Origin: Pseudomonas sp. MM211
Lineage (GTDB): Bacteria > Pseudomonadota > Gammaproteobacteria > Pseudomonadales > Pseudomonadaceae
Reading direction: 5' to 3'
Length of the DNA stretch: 64,000 nt
NCBI RefSeq assembly: GCF_020386635.1
Contig: NZ_CP081942.1
Coordinates: forward strand, 3,472,001-3,536,000
Positions 19,111 through 29,315 of this stretch are shown one piece after another. Numbering within the stretch: position 1 is the stretch's first letter; every line of letters starts with the position of its first letter. Below the pieces are notes generated by a model, which saw nothing but the letters and a program-made list of their open reading frames with translations, made no database searches and was not told the DNA's origin. The translations under genes were made by a program, and so were the position numbers.

Positions 19111-19846
19111 AGTCGTACTGGATACTGAAACTACCGGTATGCCGGTAGGCGATGGCCACCGGGTCATCGAGATCGGCTGCGTCGAGGTTGAGGGCCGTCG
19201 CCTGACCGGGCGCCATTTCCACGTGTACCTGCAGCCCGATCGTGAGATCGACGAAGGCGCCATCGCCGTTCACGGTATTACCAGCGAAGACCTCAAGGAC
19301 AAGCCGCGCTTCAAGGAAGTCGCCGACGAGTTCTACGAGTTCATCAAGGGCGCGCAGCTGATCATCCACAACGCGCCGTTCGACGTGGGCTTCCTCAACA
19401 ACGAGTTCAATCTGATCGGTCAGCACGAGCGCGCCGATCTGGCTTCCTACTGCGACGTGCTCGACAGCCTGCAAATGGCCCGCGAGCGCCATCCGGGCCA
19501 GCGCAACAGCCTCGATGCGCTGTGCAAACGCTACGGCGTCGACAACTCCGGCCGCGAACTGCACGGCGCCTTGCTCGACTCGGAGATTCTGGCCGACGTC
19601 TACCTGGCGATGACCGGTGGGCAGACCAATCTGTCCCTGGCCGGCGATGGTTCGGAGGGCGACGGTAACGGCCGCCAGCAACCGACGCCGATCCGCCGTC
19701 TGCCGGCTGATCGCGCGCGTGGCGCCGTGATCGCTGCCAGTGCCGACGACGTTGCCGCACACGTTGCACGACTGGCCGCTATCGAGAAGTCCGCCGGCGC
19801 ACCGGCGCTATGGGCGCAGCTGGAGCAGGGTACATCCGCCTCCTGA
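19103..19846 (+). CDS. dnaQ: DNA polymerase III epsilon subunit (3'-5' proofreading exonuclease)
   Basis: Proofreading exonuclease of the replicative polymerase core. 247 aa. DEDDh motifs: Exo I DTETTG with Asp7 and Glu9, Exo II with Asp94 (NAPFDVGF), Exo III with His154 and Asp159 ([14 protein letters not shown]). The C-terminal part, after a flexible Gly/Asp-rich linker near residue 180, would carry the clamp- and alpha-binding segment (QTNLSLAG). It overlaps rnhA by 8 bp in another frame, so translation of the two is probably coupled; in E. coli these genes are divergent instead. Confidence 0.96.
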   Translation: MRRVVLDTETTGMPVGDGHRVIEIGCVEVEGRRLTGRHFHVYLQPDREIDEGAIAVHGITSEDLKDKPRFKEVADEFYEFIKGAQLIIHNAPFDVGFLNNEFNLIGQHERADLASYCDVLDSLQMARERHPGQRNSLDALCKRYGVDNSGRELHGALLDSEILADVYLAMTGGQTNLSLAGDGSEGDGNGRQQPTPIRRLPADRARGAVIAASADDVAAHVARLAAIEKSAGAPALWAQLEQGTSAS

Positions 19847-19961
19847 GCGGCGAATTGCGACCTTTTCGTATAGCACCGCCTGCGAGGGGTTCCGTCCTCT
19901 CCGGCGACCCTCTACCCTGAGGGCACAGCGGGCCAATCCCGTGTGACCTCAGGTGTAGCTG

Positions 19962-22220
19962 ATGTACAAAGACCTCAAGTTCCCCGTACTCATCGTTCAT
20001 CGTGATATCAAGGCCGATACCGTGGCCGGCGAGCGGGTACGGGCCATCGCCCAGGAACTGGAGCAGGACGGTTTCACCATCCTCTCCACCGCTAGTTCGG
20101 CGGAAGGGCATATCGTCGCGTCGACCCATCATGGCCTGGCCTGCATTCTGGTCGCCGCCGAGGGCGCCGGGGAAAACCGCCATTTGCTGCAGGACATGGT
20201 CGCGCTGATCCGCATCGCCCGTCGGCGTGCGCCGCAGTTGCCGATCTTTGCCCTGGGCGAGCAGGTCACCATCGAAAATGCGCCGGCCGAAGCCATGGCC
20301 GATCTCAACCAATTGCGCGGTATTCTCTATCTGTTCGAAGACACCGTGCCGTTTCTGGCTCGCCAGGTGGCGCGCGCTGCCCGCAATTACCTCGATGGCC
20401 TGCTGCCGCCGTTCTTCAAAGCGCTGGTGCAGCACACCTCGCAGTCCAATTATTCCTGGCACACGCCGGGCCACGGCGGCGGCGTGGCCTATCGCAAGAG
20501 CCCGGTCGGGCAGGCCTTCCACCAGTTCTTCGGCGAGAACACCCTGCGCTCCGATCTTTCGGTATCGGTGCCCGAACTGGGCTCGCTGCTCGACCACACC
20601 GGCCCCCTGGCCGCCGCCGAAGAGCGGGCCGCGCGCAACTTCGGCGCCGACCACACCTACTTCGTGATCAACGGCACCTCGACCGCCAACAAGATCGTCT
20701 GGCATTCGATGGTTGGCCGCGATGACCTGGTTTTGGTCGATCGCAACTGCCACAAGTCGATCCTCCACGCGATCATCATGACCGGGGCGATTCCGCTGTA
20801 CCTATCGCCGGAGCGCAACGAGCTGGGCATCATCGGGCCGATTCCGCTGAGCGAGTTCTCCCGCGAGTCGATCCAGGCCAAGATCGATGCCAGCCCGCTG
20901 GCCCGCGGCCGTGAGCCGAAGGTCAAGCTGGTGGTGGTCACCAACTCGACCTACGACGGGCTGTGCTACAACGCCGAGCTGATCAAGCGCACCCTCGGCG
21001 ATTCGGTGGAAGTTTTGCACTTCGACGAAGCCTGGTATGCCTACGCCGCCTTCCACGAGTTCTACGCCGGCCGCTACGGCATGGGCACCACGCGTGAGGC
21101 GGGCGGGCCGATGGTGTTCACCACCCATTCGACCCACAAGCTGCTGGCTGCCTTCAGCCAGGCGTCGATGATTCACGTCCAGGACGGCGGCGTGCGCAAG
21201 CTCGACCGCGACCGCTTTAACGAAGCGTTCATGATGCATATCTCCACCTCGCCGCAGTACGGCATCATCGCCTCGCTGGACGTCGCTTCGGCGATGATGG
21301 AAGGGCCGGCCGGGCGTTCGCTGATCCAGGAAACCTTCGACGAAGCCCTGAGCTTCCGCCGTGCCCTGGCCAACCTCGGTCAGAGCCTGAGCAGTGAGGA
21401 TTGGTGGTTCAGCATCTGGCAGCCACCACAAACCGAAGGCGCCGACGACGTATCGACGCCGGACTGGCTGCTGCAGCCCGATGCCGACTGGCACGGCTTC
21501 GGCGATGTGGCCGAGGATTACGTGCTGCTCGATCCGATCAAGGTGACCTTGGTCATGCCTGGGCTGACCGCAGGCGGTCGTCTCGATGAGCGCGGTATTC
21601 CTGCGGCGGTGGTCAGCAAATTCCTCTGGGAACGTGGCCTGGTGGTAGAGAAGACCGGCCTGTACTCGTTCCTGGTGCTGTTCTCCATGGGCATCACCAA
21701 GGGCAAGTGGAGCACGCTCTTGACCGAGCTGCTGGAGTTCAAGCGCAGCTATGACGCCAATCTGCCACTGACCTCAGTACTGCCTTCGGTGGCCCGTGAA
21801 GGCGCCAGCCGTTATCAGGGCATGGGGCTGCGCGATCTGTGCGATGCGCTGCACGATTGCTACCGCGAAAACGCCACCGCAAAATCCCTCAAGCGCATGT
21901 ACACCGTGCTGCCTGAAATTGCCTTGAAACCGGCCGATGCCTATAACCAGCTGGTACGCGGCGAGGTGGAGGAGGTGCTGGTCGATGACGTCGAAGGGCG
22001 CATCGCTGCGGTGATGCTGGTGCCTTACCCGCCGGGTATTCCGCTGATCATGCCGGGCGAGCGGTTCACCGCGGAAACTCGCTCGATCATTGACTATCTG
22101 CGCTTCGCCAGGGCTTTCGAGCAGCGTTTTCCTGGCTTCGATGCCGACGTGCACGGGTTGCAACGTCACCAGGGCGAGCAGGGAAGTTATTACACGGTCG
22201 ATTGCATCATCGAGGCATAA
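19962..22220 (+). CDS. ldcA: Lysine decarboxylase (Orn/Lys/Arg decarboxylase, PLP fold I)
   Basis: PLP-dependent decarboxylase, 752 aa; the P. aeruginosa orthologue in the same place (LdcA) converts lysine to cadaverine. Three parts are visible: an N-terminal receiver-like wing domain (about 1-130), the PLP core with TPGHGGG at about 168-174, FDEAWYAY and the Schiff-base lysine Lys393 in TTHSTHKLLAAFSQ, and the C-terminal domain with PYPPGIPLIMPGE. No 'inducible' acid-stress antiporter gene adjoins it, unlike cadBA, so a catabolic role is likelier (inference). Lysine rather than arginine or ornithine specificity rests on synteny. Confidence 0.88.
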   Translation: MYKDLKFPVLIVHRDIKADTVAGERVRAIAQELEQDGFTILSTASSAEGHIVASTHHGLACILVAAEGAGENRHLLQDMVALIRIARRRAPQLPIFALGEQVTIENAPAEAMADLNQLRGILYLFEDTVPFLARQVARAARNYLDGLLPPFFKALVQHTSQSNYSWHTPGHGGGVAYRKSPVGQAFHQFFGENTLRSDLSVSVPELGSLLDHTGPLAAAEERAARNFGADHTYFVINGTSTANKIVWHSMVGRDDLVLVDRNCHKSILHAIIMTGAIPLYLSPERNELGIIGPIPLSEFSRESIQAKIDASPLARGREPKVKLVVVTNSTYDGLCYNAELIKRTLGDSVEVLHFDEAWYAYAAFHEFYAGRYGMGTTREAGGPMVFTTHSTHKLLAAFSQASMIHVQDGGVRKLDRDRFNEAFMMHISTSPQYGIIASLDVASAMMEGPAGRSLIQETFDEALSFRRALANLGQSLSSEDWWFSIWQPPQTEGADDVSTPDWLLQPDADWHGFGDVAEDYVLLDPIKVTLVMPGLTAGGRLDERGIPAAVVSKFLWERGLVVEKTGLYSFLVLFSMGITKGKWSTLLTELLEFKRSYDANLPLTSVLPSVAREGASRYQGMGLRDLCDALHDCYRENATAKSLKRMYTVLPEIALKPADAYNQLVRGEVEEVLVDDVEGRIAAVMLVPYPPGIPLIMPGERFTAETRSIIDYLRFARAFEQRFPGFDADVHGLQRHQGEQGSYYTVDCIIEA

Positions 22221-22416
22221 CCGCGTTACAGGCGTCATGCAGAAACATCGGCTTGGGCGAGGCGTGCTGTACGTCACACCGGGCGTGATCGACTTTCAGG
22301 CGCCGCTTGCTATAGTTGCGCGGTTCTCAAGCAGCTGCCGTCGCGGGGGCTCACAAGCCGCTTTTAGATACTGAACGTACCCGAGCGCCCAGCGCCGTCT
22401 GCCGAGGATGACTGCC

Positions 22417-23229
22417 ATGACCGAGTATCAGGCCTTTCGTGTCGAGCTGTTGGACAAGGTCGCCCATGTGGTGATCAATCGTCCTGACAAGATCAACGCC
22501 ATGAATGCCGCCTTCTGGACGGAAATCATCGAGATCTTCCGCTGGATCGACGAGACCGATGAGGTGCGCGCGGTGGTGCTGTCTGGTGCGGGCAAGCACT
22601 TTTCCTCGGGCATCGACCTCAGCCTGCTGGCGCAGCTCGGCACTCAGTTGGGGAAGGATGCGGGTCGTAATGCTCGTACGCTACGCCGCAAGATTCTCGA
22701 GCTGCAGGCCTCGTTCAACGCCGTCGATGAATGCAGCAAGCCGGTGCTGGCAGCCATTCAGGGTTATTGCCTGGGTGGCGCGATCGATCTGGTGTCGGCG
22801 TGCGACATGCGCTACTGCGCCGAGGATGCCCAGTTCGCCATCAAGGAAATCGATATTGGCATGGCCGCCGATGTCGGCACCTTGCAGCGGCTGCCGCGAA
22901 TCATTGGTGACGGCATGCTCCGTGAACTCGCCTATACCGGGCGTACGGTCGGCGCCGCCGAGGCGCGGGAAATCGGGCTGGTCAACCGGGTGTTCAGCGA
23001 TGCCGACACGCTACTTGCGGGGGTCATGGACATTGCACGAGTGATCGCTGCAAAATCGCCGATTGCCGTGAGCGGTACCAAGGAAATGATTCGCTATATG
23101 CGCGATCATCGCGTCGACGACGGACTCGAATACGTCGCCACGTGGAATGCCGCCATGTTGCAGTCTGCTGATCTTCGCGTGGCCATGGCGGCCCATATGA
23201 GCAAGCAGCACCCGGAGTTCGCCGACTGA
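22417..23229 (+). CDS. Crotonase-family protein, dienoyl-CoA isomerase-like
   Basis: Enoyl-CoA hydratase/isomerase fold, 270 aa from the ATG at 22417, which has GAGGA 8 nt upstream; an in-frame ATG at 22408 overlaps that ribosome site. The oxyanion-hole segments are HFSSGIDLSLL and IQGYCLGGAIDL. The stretch KEIDIGMAADVGTLQRLP closely resembles the active-site region of ECH1-type delta(3,5)-delta(2,4)-dienoyl-CoA isomerases, including the Glu and Asp pair, so isomerisation of dienoyl-CoA during unsaturated fatty acid oxidation is the best guess. It stands alone between ldcA and fimL. Function inferred from motif only. Confidence 0.82.
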   Translation: MTEYQAFRVELLDKVAHVVINRPDKINAMNAAFWTEIIEIFRWIDETDEVRAVVLSGAGKHFSSGIDLSLLAQLGTQLGKDAGRNARTLRRKILELQASFNAVDECSKPVLAAIQGYCLGGAIDLVSACDMRYCAEDAQFAIKEIDIGMAADVGTLQRLPRIIGDGMLRELAYTGRTVGAAEAREIGLVNRVFSDADTLLAGVMDIARVIAAKSPIAVSGTKEMIRYMRDHRVDDGLEYVATWNAAMLQSADLRVAMAAHMSKQHPEFAD

Positions 23230-23267
23230 TGCGGCTTCATATACCTGTGCAGGGGGCACAATAGCGA

Positions 23268-24926
23268 ATGGTTTCTGGAGCATCGTCACTGGGGCTGGTT
23301 CGCAACGAACTGTTCGCCACGATCGAAGAGGCCGAAGCGAGCCTCGAACAGTTCATCGTCGAGCGCAATAACGGCAGCTTGCTGCAGCAGGCCGTGGACA
23401 ATCTGCAACAGGTGCGCGGTACGCTCAACCTGATCGAACTCACCGGTGCCGAGCTGCTCGCCCAGGAAGTGCTCGACCAGGCGACTGACATTCCCGCTGG
23501 CGTGGGTTCCGAACGCGACGCCCAGTTGGCGGCGCTGAGCAATGCCCTGCACGTACTGCGTCGATATCTCGAAGGCCTGGACGCGCATCGTCAGGAAATG
23601 CCCGAGCTCCTGCTGCCAGCGATCAATGATCTGCGCCAGGCCTGCAAGCAGCCACCACTACCGGAAAGCTTTTTCTTCAGCGTACGCCTCGACCAGGCCC
23701 GGCCGCGCATGGTGCCACCGGCGCTGGATGCCGCCGCCAAGGAAAGCGAAGGCCGCCGTCTGCGACAGATGTATCAGGTAGGGCTGCTTGGTTTTATCCG
23801 CGAGCAAAATCCTGCCGCCAGCATGAAGTTGATGGGGCGTGCGATGAGCCGCTTGGACGGGTTGTTCGCCAACGAGCCGCGCGGTCGCCTGTGTTGGTTG
23901 AGTGCGGCAGCCCTCGAAGCGCAGAACGATGGCCAGCTGTTGCCGCGCAAATCGCGCAAGCAGCTGTTCTCGCGGATCGACCGCGAATTACGACAGATGC
24001 TCGTCAACGGTGCCTACGAACCGCCGCGCAGCCTGCTCAAGGAGTTGCTGTATCTGGTCGCGCTGTCCGGTGGCCGAGGTGCGTTGGCAGGTGAGGTGCG
24101 CGAGTTGTTTGGCATCACGCCGTTGCCGTTTACCGATCACCTGCTGGAAGAGGAGTATCAGCGACTCTCCGGGCCCGGACAGGCGGTGATGCGTTCGCTC
24201 AGCTCGGCCATTCGTGAAGAGCTGGCCAGCGTCAAGGATTTGCTCGATCTGATCGAACGCGGCACTTTGCAGGAGGAGGGTTTGACCAACCTGCATGCAT
24301 TGCTGGGCAAACTGAGCAAGACGCTGGCCATGGTCGGTCTCAGTTCTGCGGGCAATTCACTGTCAAACCAATTGCCGACGGTTAATGGCTGGTGTGAGGG
24401 CGCCCCAGCAGAGCCAGAACAATTAGTCGTTCTGGCTGACGTCGTGCTCTATGTCGAAGGCATGGTAGCAACGCTCGAGCGTGGTGAGCGGGTGAGCGTG
24501 CCACGCCCGGAACCCGAGATTTGTACCTTCGCCCAGCATCAGCTTTTCGAAGCGCGGATCGTCGTCTTGGATGAAGCGCGTGCGGGCTTGGCGCTGGCCA
24601 AACGCGCGATCACCGCCTACCTCGAGGCGTCTGGTGACCGCATGCACCTGGCCAACGTGCCATTCAGCTTACAGGCGGTTCGTGGCGGCTTGTGGTTTCT
24701 TGGCCAGGAACGTGCGGCGGCGTTGGTCGGCGCCTGTGCGGACTACATCCAGACACAGATGCTCGATGCTGAGCAGATGCCAGCCGATGCGCGCCTGGAA
24801 GTGCTCGCCGATGCGCTGAGCAGCCTTGAATATTACCTGGAAGCCGATAACGGTTTGGCACAGCCGAGCGTGCTGGATCTGGCTGCGGAGAGCGTGCGCG
24901 CCCTGGGTCAAGAGGTGGCGGCCTGA
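23268..24926 (+). CDS. fimL: FimL-like protein (homologue of the ChpA/PilL N-terminal region)
   Basis: 552 aa, predicted cytoplasmic. In P. aeruginosa FimL, in the same position before nudC, regulates twitching motility and cAMP through the Chp/Vfr pathway. The sequence is almost entirely helical with repeated ELL/QLRG-type segments (e.g. [20 protein letters not shown]) that resemble Hpt/ChpA helical bundles. However, the phosphorylatable His motif (HxxKG) is not seen, consistent with a non-enzymatic scaffold. The start at 23268 is the only ATG before the conserved N-terminus. Its TGA overlaps the nudC ATG by one base, so the two are translationally coupled. Confidence 0.8.
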   Translation: MVSGASSLGLVRNELFATIEEAEASLEQFIVERNNGSLLQQAVDNLQQVRGTLNLIELTGAELLAQEVLDQATDIPAGVGSERDAQLAALSNALHVLRRYLEGLDAHRQEMPELLLPAINDLRQACKQPPLPESFFFSVRLDQARPRMVPPALDAAAKESEGRRLRQMYQVGLLGFIREQNPAASMKLMGRAMSRLDGLFANEPRGRLCWLSAAALEAQNDGQLLPRKSRKQLFSRIDRELRQMLVNGAYEPPRSLLKELLYLVALSGGRGALAGEVRELFGITPLPFTDHLLEEEYQRLSGPGQAVMRSLSSAIREELASVKDLLDLIERGTLQEEGLTNLHALLGKLSKTLAMVGLSSAGNSLSNQLPTVNGWCEGAPAEPEQLVVLADVVLYVEGMVATLERGERVSVPRPEPEICTFAQHQLFEARIVVLDEARAGLALAKRAITAYLEASGDRMHLANVPFSLQAVRGGLWFLGQERAAALVGACADYIQTQMLDAEQMPADARLEVLADALSSLEYYLEADNGLAQPSVLDLAAESVRALGQEVAA

Positions 24927-25756
24927 TGACCCCGAGCTGGTTGCCCGAGCTGCTGGATTGTGGGCAACCTGGAGGCTGGGTGCTGGCTCACCACCGACAG
25001 CATTTTCTGGCCGATACCAATGGCCTGCTGTTTCCCCGTGACTGGTTGAAGAAGCAGGGTCTGCCGGTAATCGCCGAGCATGGCCTCGGGCATTTTCGCG
25101 GCGATCCACTCTACCTGCTGGAGCTGGAGCACAAGGCCGAGCTGCCGGGGTGCAGCTGGCAGGGCCTGCGTCAGGTCATGCTCGAAGGTGATGCCGAACT
25201 GTTCCAGATGCTTGGCTACGCCGCGCAGATCGGCACCTGGGCCAGTGATAATCGCTTCTGTGGCGGCTGTGCCACTGCCATGGAGCCTGTAATAGGCGAG
25301 CGTGCGATGCATTGCCCACGCTGCCTCCTGCGCCAGTACCCACGCTTGTCGCCGAGCATGATCGTGTTGGTCACCCGTGGTGATGAGGTGCTGCTGGCTC
25401 GTTCACCGCGCTTCGTCATCGGCGTGTACAGCACCCTGGCCGGTTTCGTCGAGCCTGGCGAGTCGGTGGAGCAGTGCGTCGCGCGGGAAGTGCGCGAAGA
25501 GGTGGGCGTGGAAGTCTGTGATATCGAGTATCAAGGCAGCCAGAACTGGCCGTTTCCGCACTCGCTGATGCTAGGCTTCCATGCCCATTATGCCGGTGGT
25601 GAGATCGTCAGGCAGGAAGCGGAGATCGAAGACGCGCAGTGGTTTTCGGTACATGAGCTACCGCCATTGCCGGCGTCCCGATCCATCGCTCGTTACCTGA
25701 TCGACCTGTATGTGGCGCGCCGCTTAGGCCGCGCCGAACCAGTGCTGCCAGACTAG
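24926..25756 (+). CDS. nudC: NAD(+) diphosphatase / mRNA NAD-decapping NudC
   Basis: Nudix hydrolase that cleaves NADH/NAD and removes NAD caps from RNA. 276 aa. A zinc ribbon is formed by Cys112, Cys115, Cys130 and Cys133. The Nudix box starts at Gly173 ([11 protein letters not shown]) and continues with [11 protein letters not shown]. The NudC-specific signature SQNWPFPHS follows, distinguishing it from general Nudix enzymes. The ATG overlaps the fimL stop; the 3' end overlaps the convergent TSUP gene by 33 bp. Confidence 0.95.
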   Translation: MTPSWLPELLDCGQPGGWVLAHHRQHFLADTNGLLFPRDWLKKQGLPVIAEHGLGHFRGDPLYLLELEHKAELPGCSWQGLRQVMLEGDAELFQMLGYAAQIGTWASDNRFCGGCATAMEPVIGERAMHCPRCLLRQYPRLSPSMIVLVTRGDEVLLARSPRFVIGVYSTLAGFVEPGESVEQCVAREVREEVGVEVCDIEYQGSQNWPFPHSLMLGFHAHYAGGEIVRQEAEIEDAQWFSVHELPPLPASRSIARYLIDLYVARRLGRAEPVLPD

Positions 25757-26509
25757 CCGCGTAGTCAGGCCCAACACCACCAGAATGAACACCGGGCGGA
25801 TGAACTTCGAGCCACCGCCAATCGCTGTGCGCGCGCCGAGAAAGGCGCCGCCCATCAGCGAAAAGCCCATGCACAGCCCCACCAACCAAGCCACCTGACC
25901 CGCCGCGATGAACACTACCAGTGCGCAGGCATTGCTGATGAAGTTCATCGAGCGTGCCACGCCACTGGCGCGCACCAGATCGAGCGGATACATCAGTAGC
26001 GTGCTGACCGTCCAGAAAGCGCCTGTACCGGGATCAGCCACGCCGTCGTAGAAACCCAGGGTCAGGCTCTGCGGCCACTGGCGTTTTTTGGCGATCGGCA
26101 GGTCGGCATCCAGCGGTGCGCTGGGCGTCTTGCCGAACAGCAGATAGATGCCGCAGGCGAATACCACCACCGGCAGCATCTTATTGATCCACTCCGCAGG
26201 TATCCAGTGCACCAGTACGGCACCGGCAATGGCGCCGATGGCGGTGCCGATCATCGCGTTGCGCCACTTGGCCGGGGTGAACAACTTGCGCCGATAGAAG
26301 GCGTAGCCCGCGGTACCCGAGCCAAAGGTTGCGCAGAGTTTGCTGGTGCCCAGCACCAGGTGCGGCGGCATACCGGTGGTGAGCAGGGCGGGAATGGTCA
26401 GCAGCCCGCCACCCCCGGCAATGGCGTCGATAAACCCGGCGATGAAGGCAACCAGGGCGAGCAGTAGCAACGTCGTGGGATCGACGGCCATTTCGAACGG
26501 GAAGGACAT
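25724..26509 (-). CDS. TSUP/TauE-SafE family membrane permease
   Basis: 261-aa polytopic inner-membrane protein with about seven to eight hydrophobic segments and the family's duplicated glycine-rich motif ([21 protein letters not shown] near the N-terminus, [12 protein letters not shown] and [11 protein letters not shown] later). Family members export sulfite, sulfonates or other organic anions; the substrate here is unknown. The gene is convergent with nudC and overlaps its 3' end by 33 bp on the opposite strand, and is divergent from the small membrane protein gene at 26608. Confidence 0.88.
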   Translation of the reverse strand: MSFPFEMAVDPTTLLLLALVAFIAGFIDAIAGGGGLLTIPALLTTGMPPHLVLGTSKLCATFGSGTAGYAFYRRKLFTPAKWRNAMIGTAIGAIAGAVLVHWIPAEWINKMLPVVVFACGIYLLFGKTPSAPLDADLPIAKKRQWPQSLTLGFYDGVADPGTGAFWTVSTLLMYPLDLVRASGVARSMNFISNACALVVFIAAGQVAWLVGLCMGFSLMGGAFLGARTAIGGGSKFIRPVFILVVLGLTTRLVWQHWFGAA

Positions 26510-26607
26510 AAAAGGCGACCTGTATCCGATTGTGCGGTGTCAGCGCTATTCGCATGCGAATGCGCTGCGCATAATGCCGACATTTTCACGCACAAGGAAT
26601 TGATTCC

Positions 26608-27255
26608 ATGCAGTACAACGGTCTTGCCTGGGCAACAGCCCTACTGGCGCTGCTGGTGGTCTTCGTCGCAGTTCGTATCCTGTTTGGCGGGCGTTGGTTT
26701 CTGGCCTGGCTGCGCGGCACCTGCGGCCTGGTCTTTCTGGCTGTCGCGGTGCTGGTCGGGCTGGTGGCCTATGACCTCAGTCGTTACGACCCCTGGCCGG
26801 CGGACAAGCCGCTGCTGACTCTGAGCTTCCATCGCGCGGGTAACGTTTACCAGGTCGATATCACCGAGGGCGGTGCCCAGCGCAGCGTCAACCTTGAAGG
26901 CGACCTGTGGCAACTGGATGCGCGCCTGCTGCAATGGAAGGGCTTGGCAGCTTTGATTGGATTGGAGCCGGGCTATCGGTTGGAGAAGCTCAACAGCCGC
27001 TTCCTGGCCATCGAGCAACAGAGCCAGGCTCGCTACACCCAGGTGGAACTGACCCAAAGCCTGTATGACGTCGACCTGTGGCGCTGGCTGCGTGTGGGGC
27101 AGCACGACCTGTTCATGTTCGATGCCCAGGCCCGCCGCGTGACCTATCTACCGATGGCTGACGGGGCGGTGTTCAACATCAGCCTGACGCCTACCGGGTT
27201 GCTCGCCCAGCCAATGAACCAGGCCGCCCACCAAGCGCTGCAGGACTGGCAGTAA
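26608..27255 (+). CDS. Conserved membrane protein with two N-terminal TM helices
   Basis: 215 aa, function not recognised. Two hydrophobic helices (about 6-26 and 34-56) are followed by a soluble domain of about 150 residues that starts DLSRYDPWPADKPLLTL and has alternating beta-strand patterns (VYQVDITEGG, RSVNLEGDLWQLDARLLQW), probably periplasmic. A good AAGGAA ribosome site precedes the ATG. Similar proteins are found at this place in other Pseudomonas. No catalytic motif is visible. Confidence 0.7.
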   Translation: MQYNGLAWATALLALLVVFVAVRILFGGRWFLAWLRGTCGLVFLAVAVLVGLVAYDLSRYDPWPADKPLLTLSFHRAGNVYQVDITEGGAQRSVNLEGDLWQLDARLLQWKGLAALIGLEPGYRLEKLNSRFLAIEQQSQARYTQVELTQSLYDVDLWRWLRVGQHDLFMFDAQARRVTYLPMADGAVFNISLTPTGLLAQPMNQAAHQALQDWQ

Positions 27256-27266
27256 GGCGCCCAGCT

Positions 27267-28034
27267 TCAGGACAGGAAGCCACCGTCGACATTCAGCGAC
27301 ACGCCGGTGGTGTAACTCGACGCGTCGCTGGCCAGGTAGAGCACCGCGCCGGCCATTTCACTCGGGTCGGCCACGCGCTTGAGCGGAATACGCTGCAGGG
27401 CGAAGTTGAGGATCGCCTCGTTCTTGGTCAGCGCCGAGGCGAAGCGGGTATCGGTGAGGCCCGGGAGCAGGGCATTGCAACGGATGCCGAATTGCGCGCA
27501 TTCCTTGGCGAACACCTTGGTCATACTGATTACTGCCGCCTTGGTCACCGAATAGATGCCCTGGAACTCACCCGGCGATACGCCGTTGATCGACGCCACG
27601 TTGATGATGCTGCCACCACCGCCTTCCTTCATCAGCTTGCCGCCTTCGATGGACATGAAGTAGTAGCCGCGGATATTCACGTCGACGGTCTTCTGGAAGG
27701 CGCCGAGATCGGTATCCAACACGTTGCAGAACTGCGGGTTGGTGGCGGCGTTGTTGACCAGGATGTCGAGGCGGCCGAAGCGCTCGCGGATTTGCGCGAA
27801 TACCGCCTGGATCTGCTCCATTTCGCCAATGTGACAAGCCATCGCCACCGCCTTGCCACCTTTGGCAATGATGGCATCCGCCACCGTCTGACAGTCGTCC
27901 AGCTTGCGGCTGGCGACGATCACCTGGGCGCCTTGCTGGGCCAGCAGATGGGCGATCGCTTCACCGATCCCGCGGCTGGCACCGGATACGAAGGCAATCT
28001 TGCCATCGAGGTCGAACAACTGGGTCTTGGACAT
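27267..28034 (-). CDS. Short-chain dehydrogenase/reductase (SDR)
   Basis: Classical SDR, 255 aa. The NAD(P)-binding motif is GASRGIGEAIA at about 18-28, NNAA at about 94-97, the catalytic Ser lies in INVASINGVSPGEF and the Tyr-Lys pair in YSVTKAA. No prenyl or signal feature. It lies 24 bp downstream of the APH-like kinase gene on the same strand, so the two form an operon; the pairing suggests metabolism of a hydroxylated acyl-CoA or lipid (inference). The exact substrate cannot be read from sequence. Confidence 0.85.
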   Translation of the reverse strand: MSKTQLFDLDGKIAFVSGASRGIGEAIAHLLAQQGAQVIVASRKLDDCQTVADAIIAKGGKAVAMACHIGEMEQIQAVFAQIRERFGRLDILVNNAATNPQFCNVLDTDLGAFQKTVDVNIRGYYFMSIEGGKLMKEGGGGSIINVASINGVSPGEFQGIYSVTKAAVISMTKVFAKECAQFGIRCNALLPGLTDTRFASALTKNEAILNFALQRIPLKRVADPSEMAGAVLYLASDASSYTTGVSLNVDGGFLS

Positions 28035-28058
28035 ATGAGCCTCTCTGAATGGGTGACG

Positions 28059-29126
28059 TCAAAGTGACGAGCGCGCGATGACCCCAAGGGCCATCTGTTC
28101 CAGCAATGCGTTCATCTGCACGAAGGAGGCGAAGCGCTTGTCGGCGGTCTGACCGTGGTAGTAGCGGTAATAGATCTGCTGGACGATTCCGGCGAGGCGG
28201 AACAGGCCATAAATGTAATAGAAGTCGAAGCACTCGATCTCGATGCCGGAACGTTGCGCGTAGTAGTCGACGAAGGCCTGGCGAGTGAGCATGCCGGGAG
28301 CATTGCTCGGCTGGCGGCGCATCATCTGCACGGCAGGTGGATCATCCGCCTCGATCCAGTAGGCCAGGGTATTGCCCAGATCCATCAGCGGGTCGCCCAG
28401 TGTGGTGAGCTCCCAGTCGAGCACGCCGATGATGCGCATGGGATCCTGCGGATCGAGGATCACATTGTCGAAGCGGTAGTCGTTGTGGACGATTGCCGGT
28501 TGCAGGTGGTCGGCCGGCATCTTCTCCTGCAGCCAGTTCCTGACCTCCTGCCAGAGCGGGGCGTCGGGTGTGCGGGCGTTATCGTAGCGCTCGCTCCAGC
28601 CGCTGATCTGCCGCGCCACATAGCCGTCCGGCTTGCCAAGATCGGCCAGGCCGCAGGCGGCGTAATCGACCTGATGGAGTTCCACCAGGCGATCGATGAA
28701 GCTCTCGCACAGCGTGGTGGTCTGCGCAGGCGTGAACTGCAGTTCGGCAGGCAGATCGGCACGCAGGATGATGCCCTCGACGCGCTCCATCACGTAGAAC
28801 TCTGCGCCGATGACAGCCTGGTCGGTGCAGTGCACGAAGGCCTGCGGGCAATAGGGGAAGGCGTCGCGCAACTGGTTGAGGATGCGGAATTCGCGGCCCA
28901 TGTCATGGGCAGATTTCGCCTTGCTGCCAAACGGCGGGCGACGCAGCACCAACTCCTGATCGGCATAGCGCAGCAGGTAGGTGAGGTTCGAGGCCCCGCC
29001 CGGAAACTGGCTGATCTGCGGCTCGCCGCTCAGGCCGGCGATATGCGCCTTGAGGTAGGCATCGATGGCCGTGGCGTCGAGTTCCTCGCCCTGGCGGATG
29101 GCGCTGGATCGGTCGGTGAGTGTCAT
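28059..29126 (-). CDS. APH/ChoK-family phosphotransferase (ACAD10-like kinase domain)
   Basis: 355-aa kinase-like protein of the aminoglycoside phosphotransferase/choline kinase fold, resembling the kinase domain of ACAD10/ACAD11. The Brenner motif is HNDYRFDNVILDP and the metal-binding DWELTTLGDPLMDLG follows. The glycine-rich N-terminal segment is QFPGGASNLTYLLRY. In eukaryotes ACAD10/11 phosphorylate 4-hydroxyacyl-CoAs for further oxidation; together with the adjacent SDR this supports a role in hydroxy-fatty-acid catabolism rather than antibiotic resistance (inference). Confidence 0.82.
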   Translation of the reverse strand: MTLTDRSSAIRQGEELDATAIDAYLKAHIAGLSGEPQISQFPGGASNLTYLLRYADQELVLRRPPFGSKAKSAHDMGREFRILNQLRDAFPYCPQAFVHCTDQAVIGAEFYVMERVEGIILRADLPAELQFTPAQTTTLCESFIDRLVELHQVDYAACGLADLGKPDGYVARQISGWSERYDNARTPDAPLWQEVRNWLQEKMPADHLQPAIVHNDYRFDNVILDPQDPMRIIGVLDWELTTLGDPLMDLGNTLAYWIEADDPPAVQMMRRQPSNAPGMLTRQAFVDYYAQRSGIEIECFDFYYIYGLFRLAGIVQQIYYRYYHGQTADKRFASFVQMNALLEQMALGVIARSSL

Positions 29127-29262
29127 CCCTATCCCTTTTAGTTGTCGTTGGCGGTGATGATCTGGCCAATCTAATCAGCCCAGGGCAGTGCCACAAGCAC
29201 ATCATCCGCTTATCGATATCGCTGTTGGCAGCGGATCAAGGCCGCTGATACGCCGCCGGCAG

Positions 29263-29297
29263 GCGAAAAAAAACCGGAATCACAAGACTCCGGTTTT
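29263..29297 (-). terminator. Intrinsic terminator after the SCP2 gene (minus strand)
   Basis: A 9-bp stem AAAACCGGA (29270-29278) with 29289-29297; read on the minus strand it ends in a run of eight T. It ends the transcript carrying the SCP2 gene and separates it from the APH-like kinase gene. Confidence 0.85.
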
Positions 29298-29315
29298 GGC
29301 TGTCGAACGCTGGTC

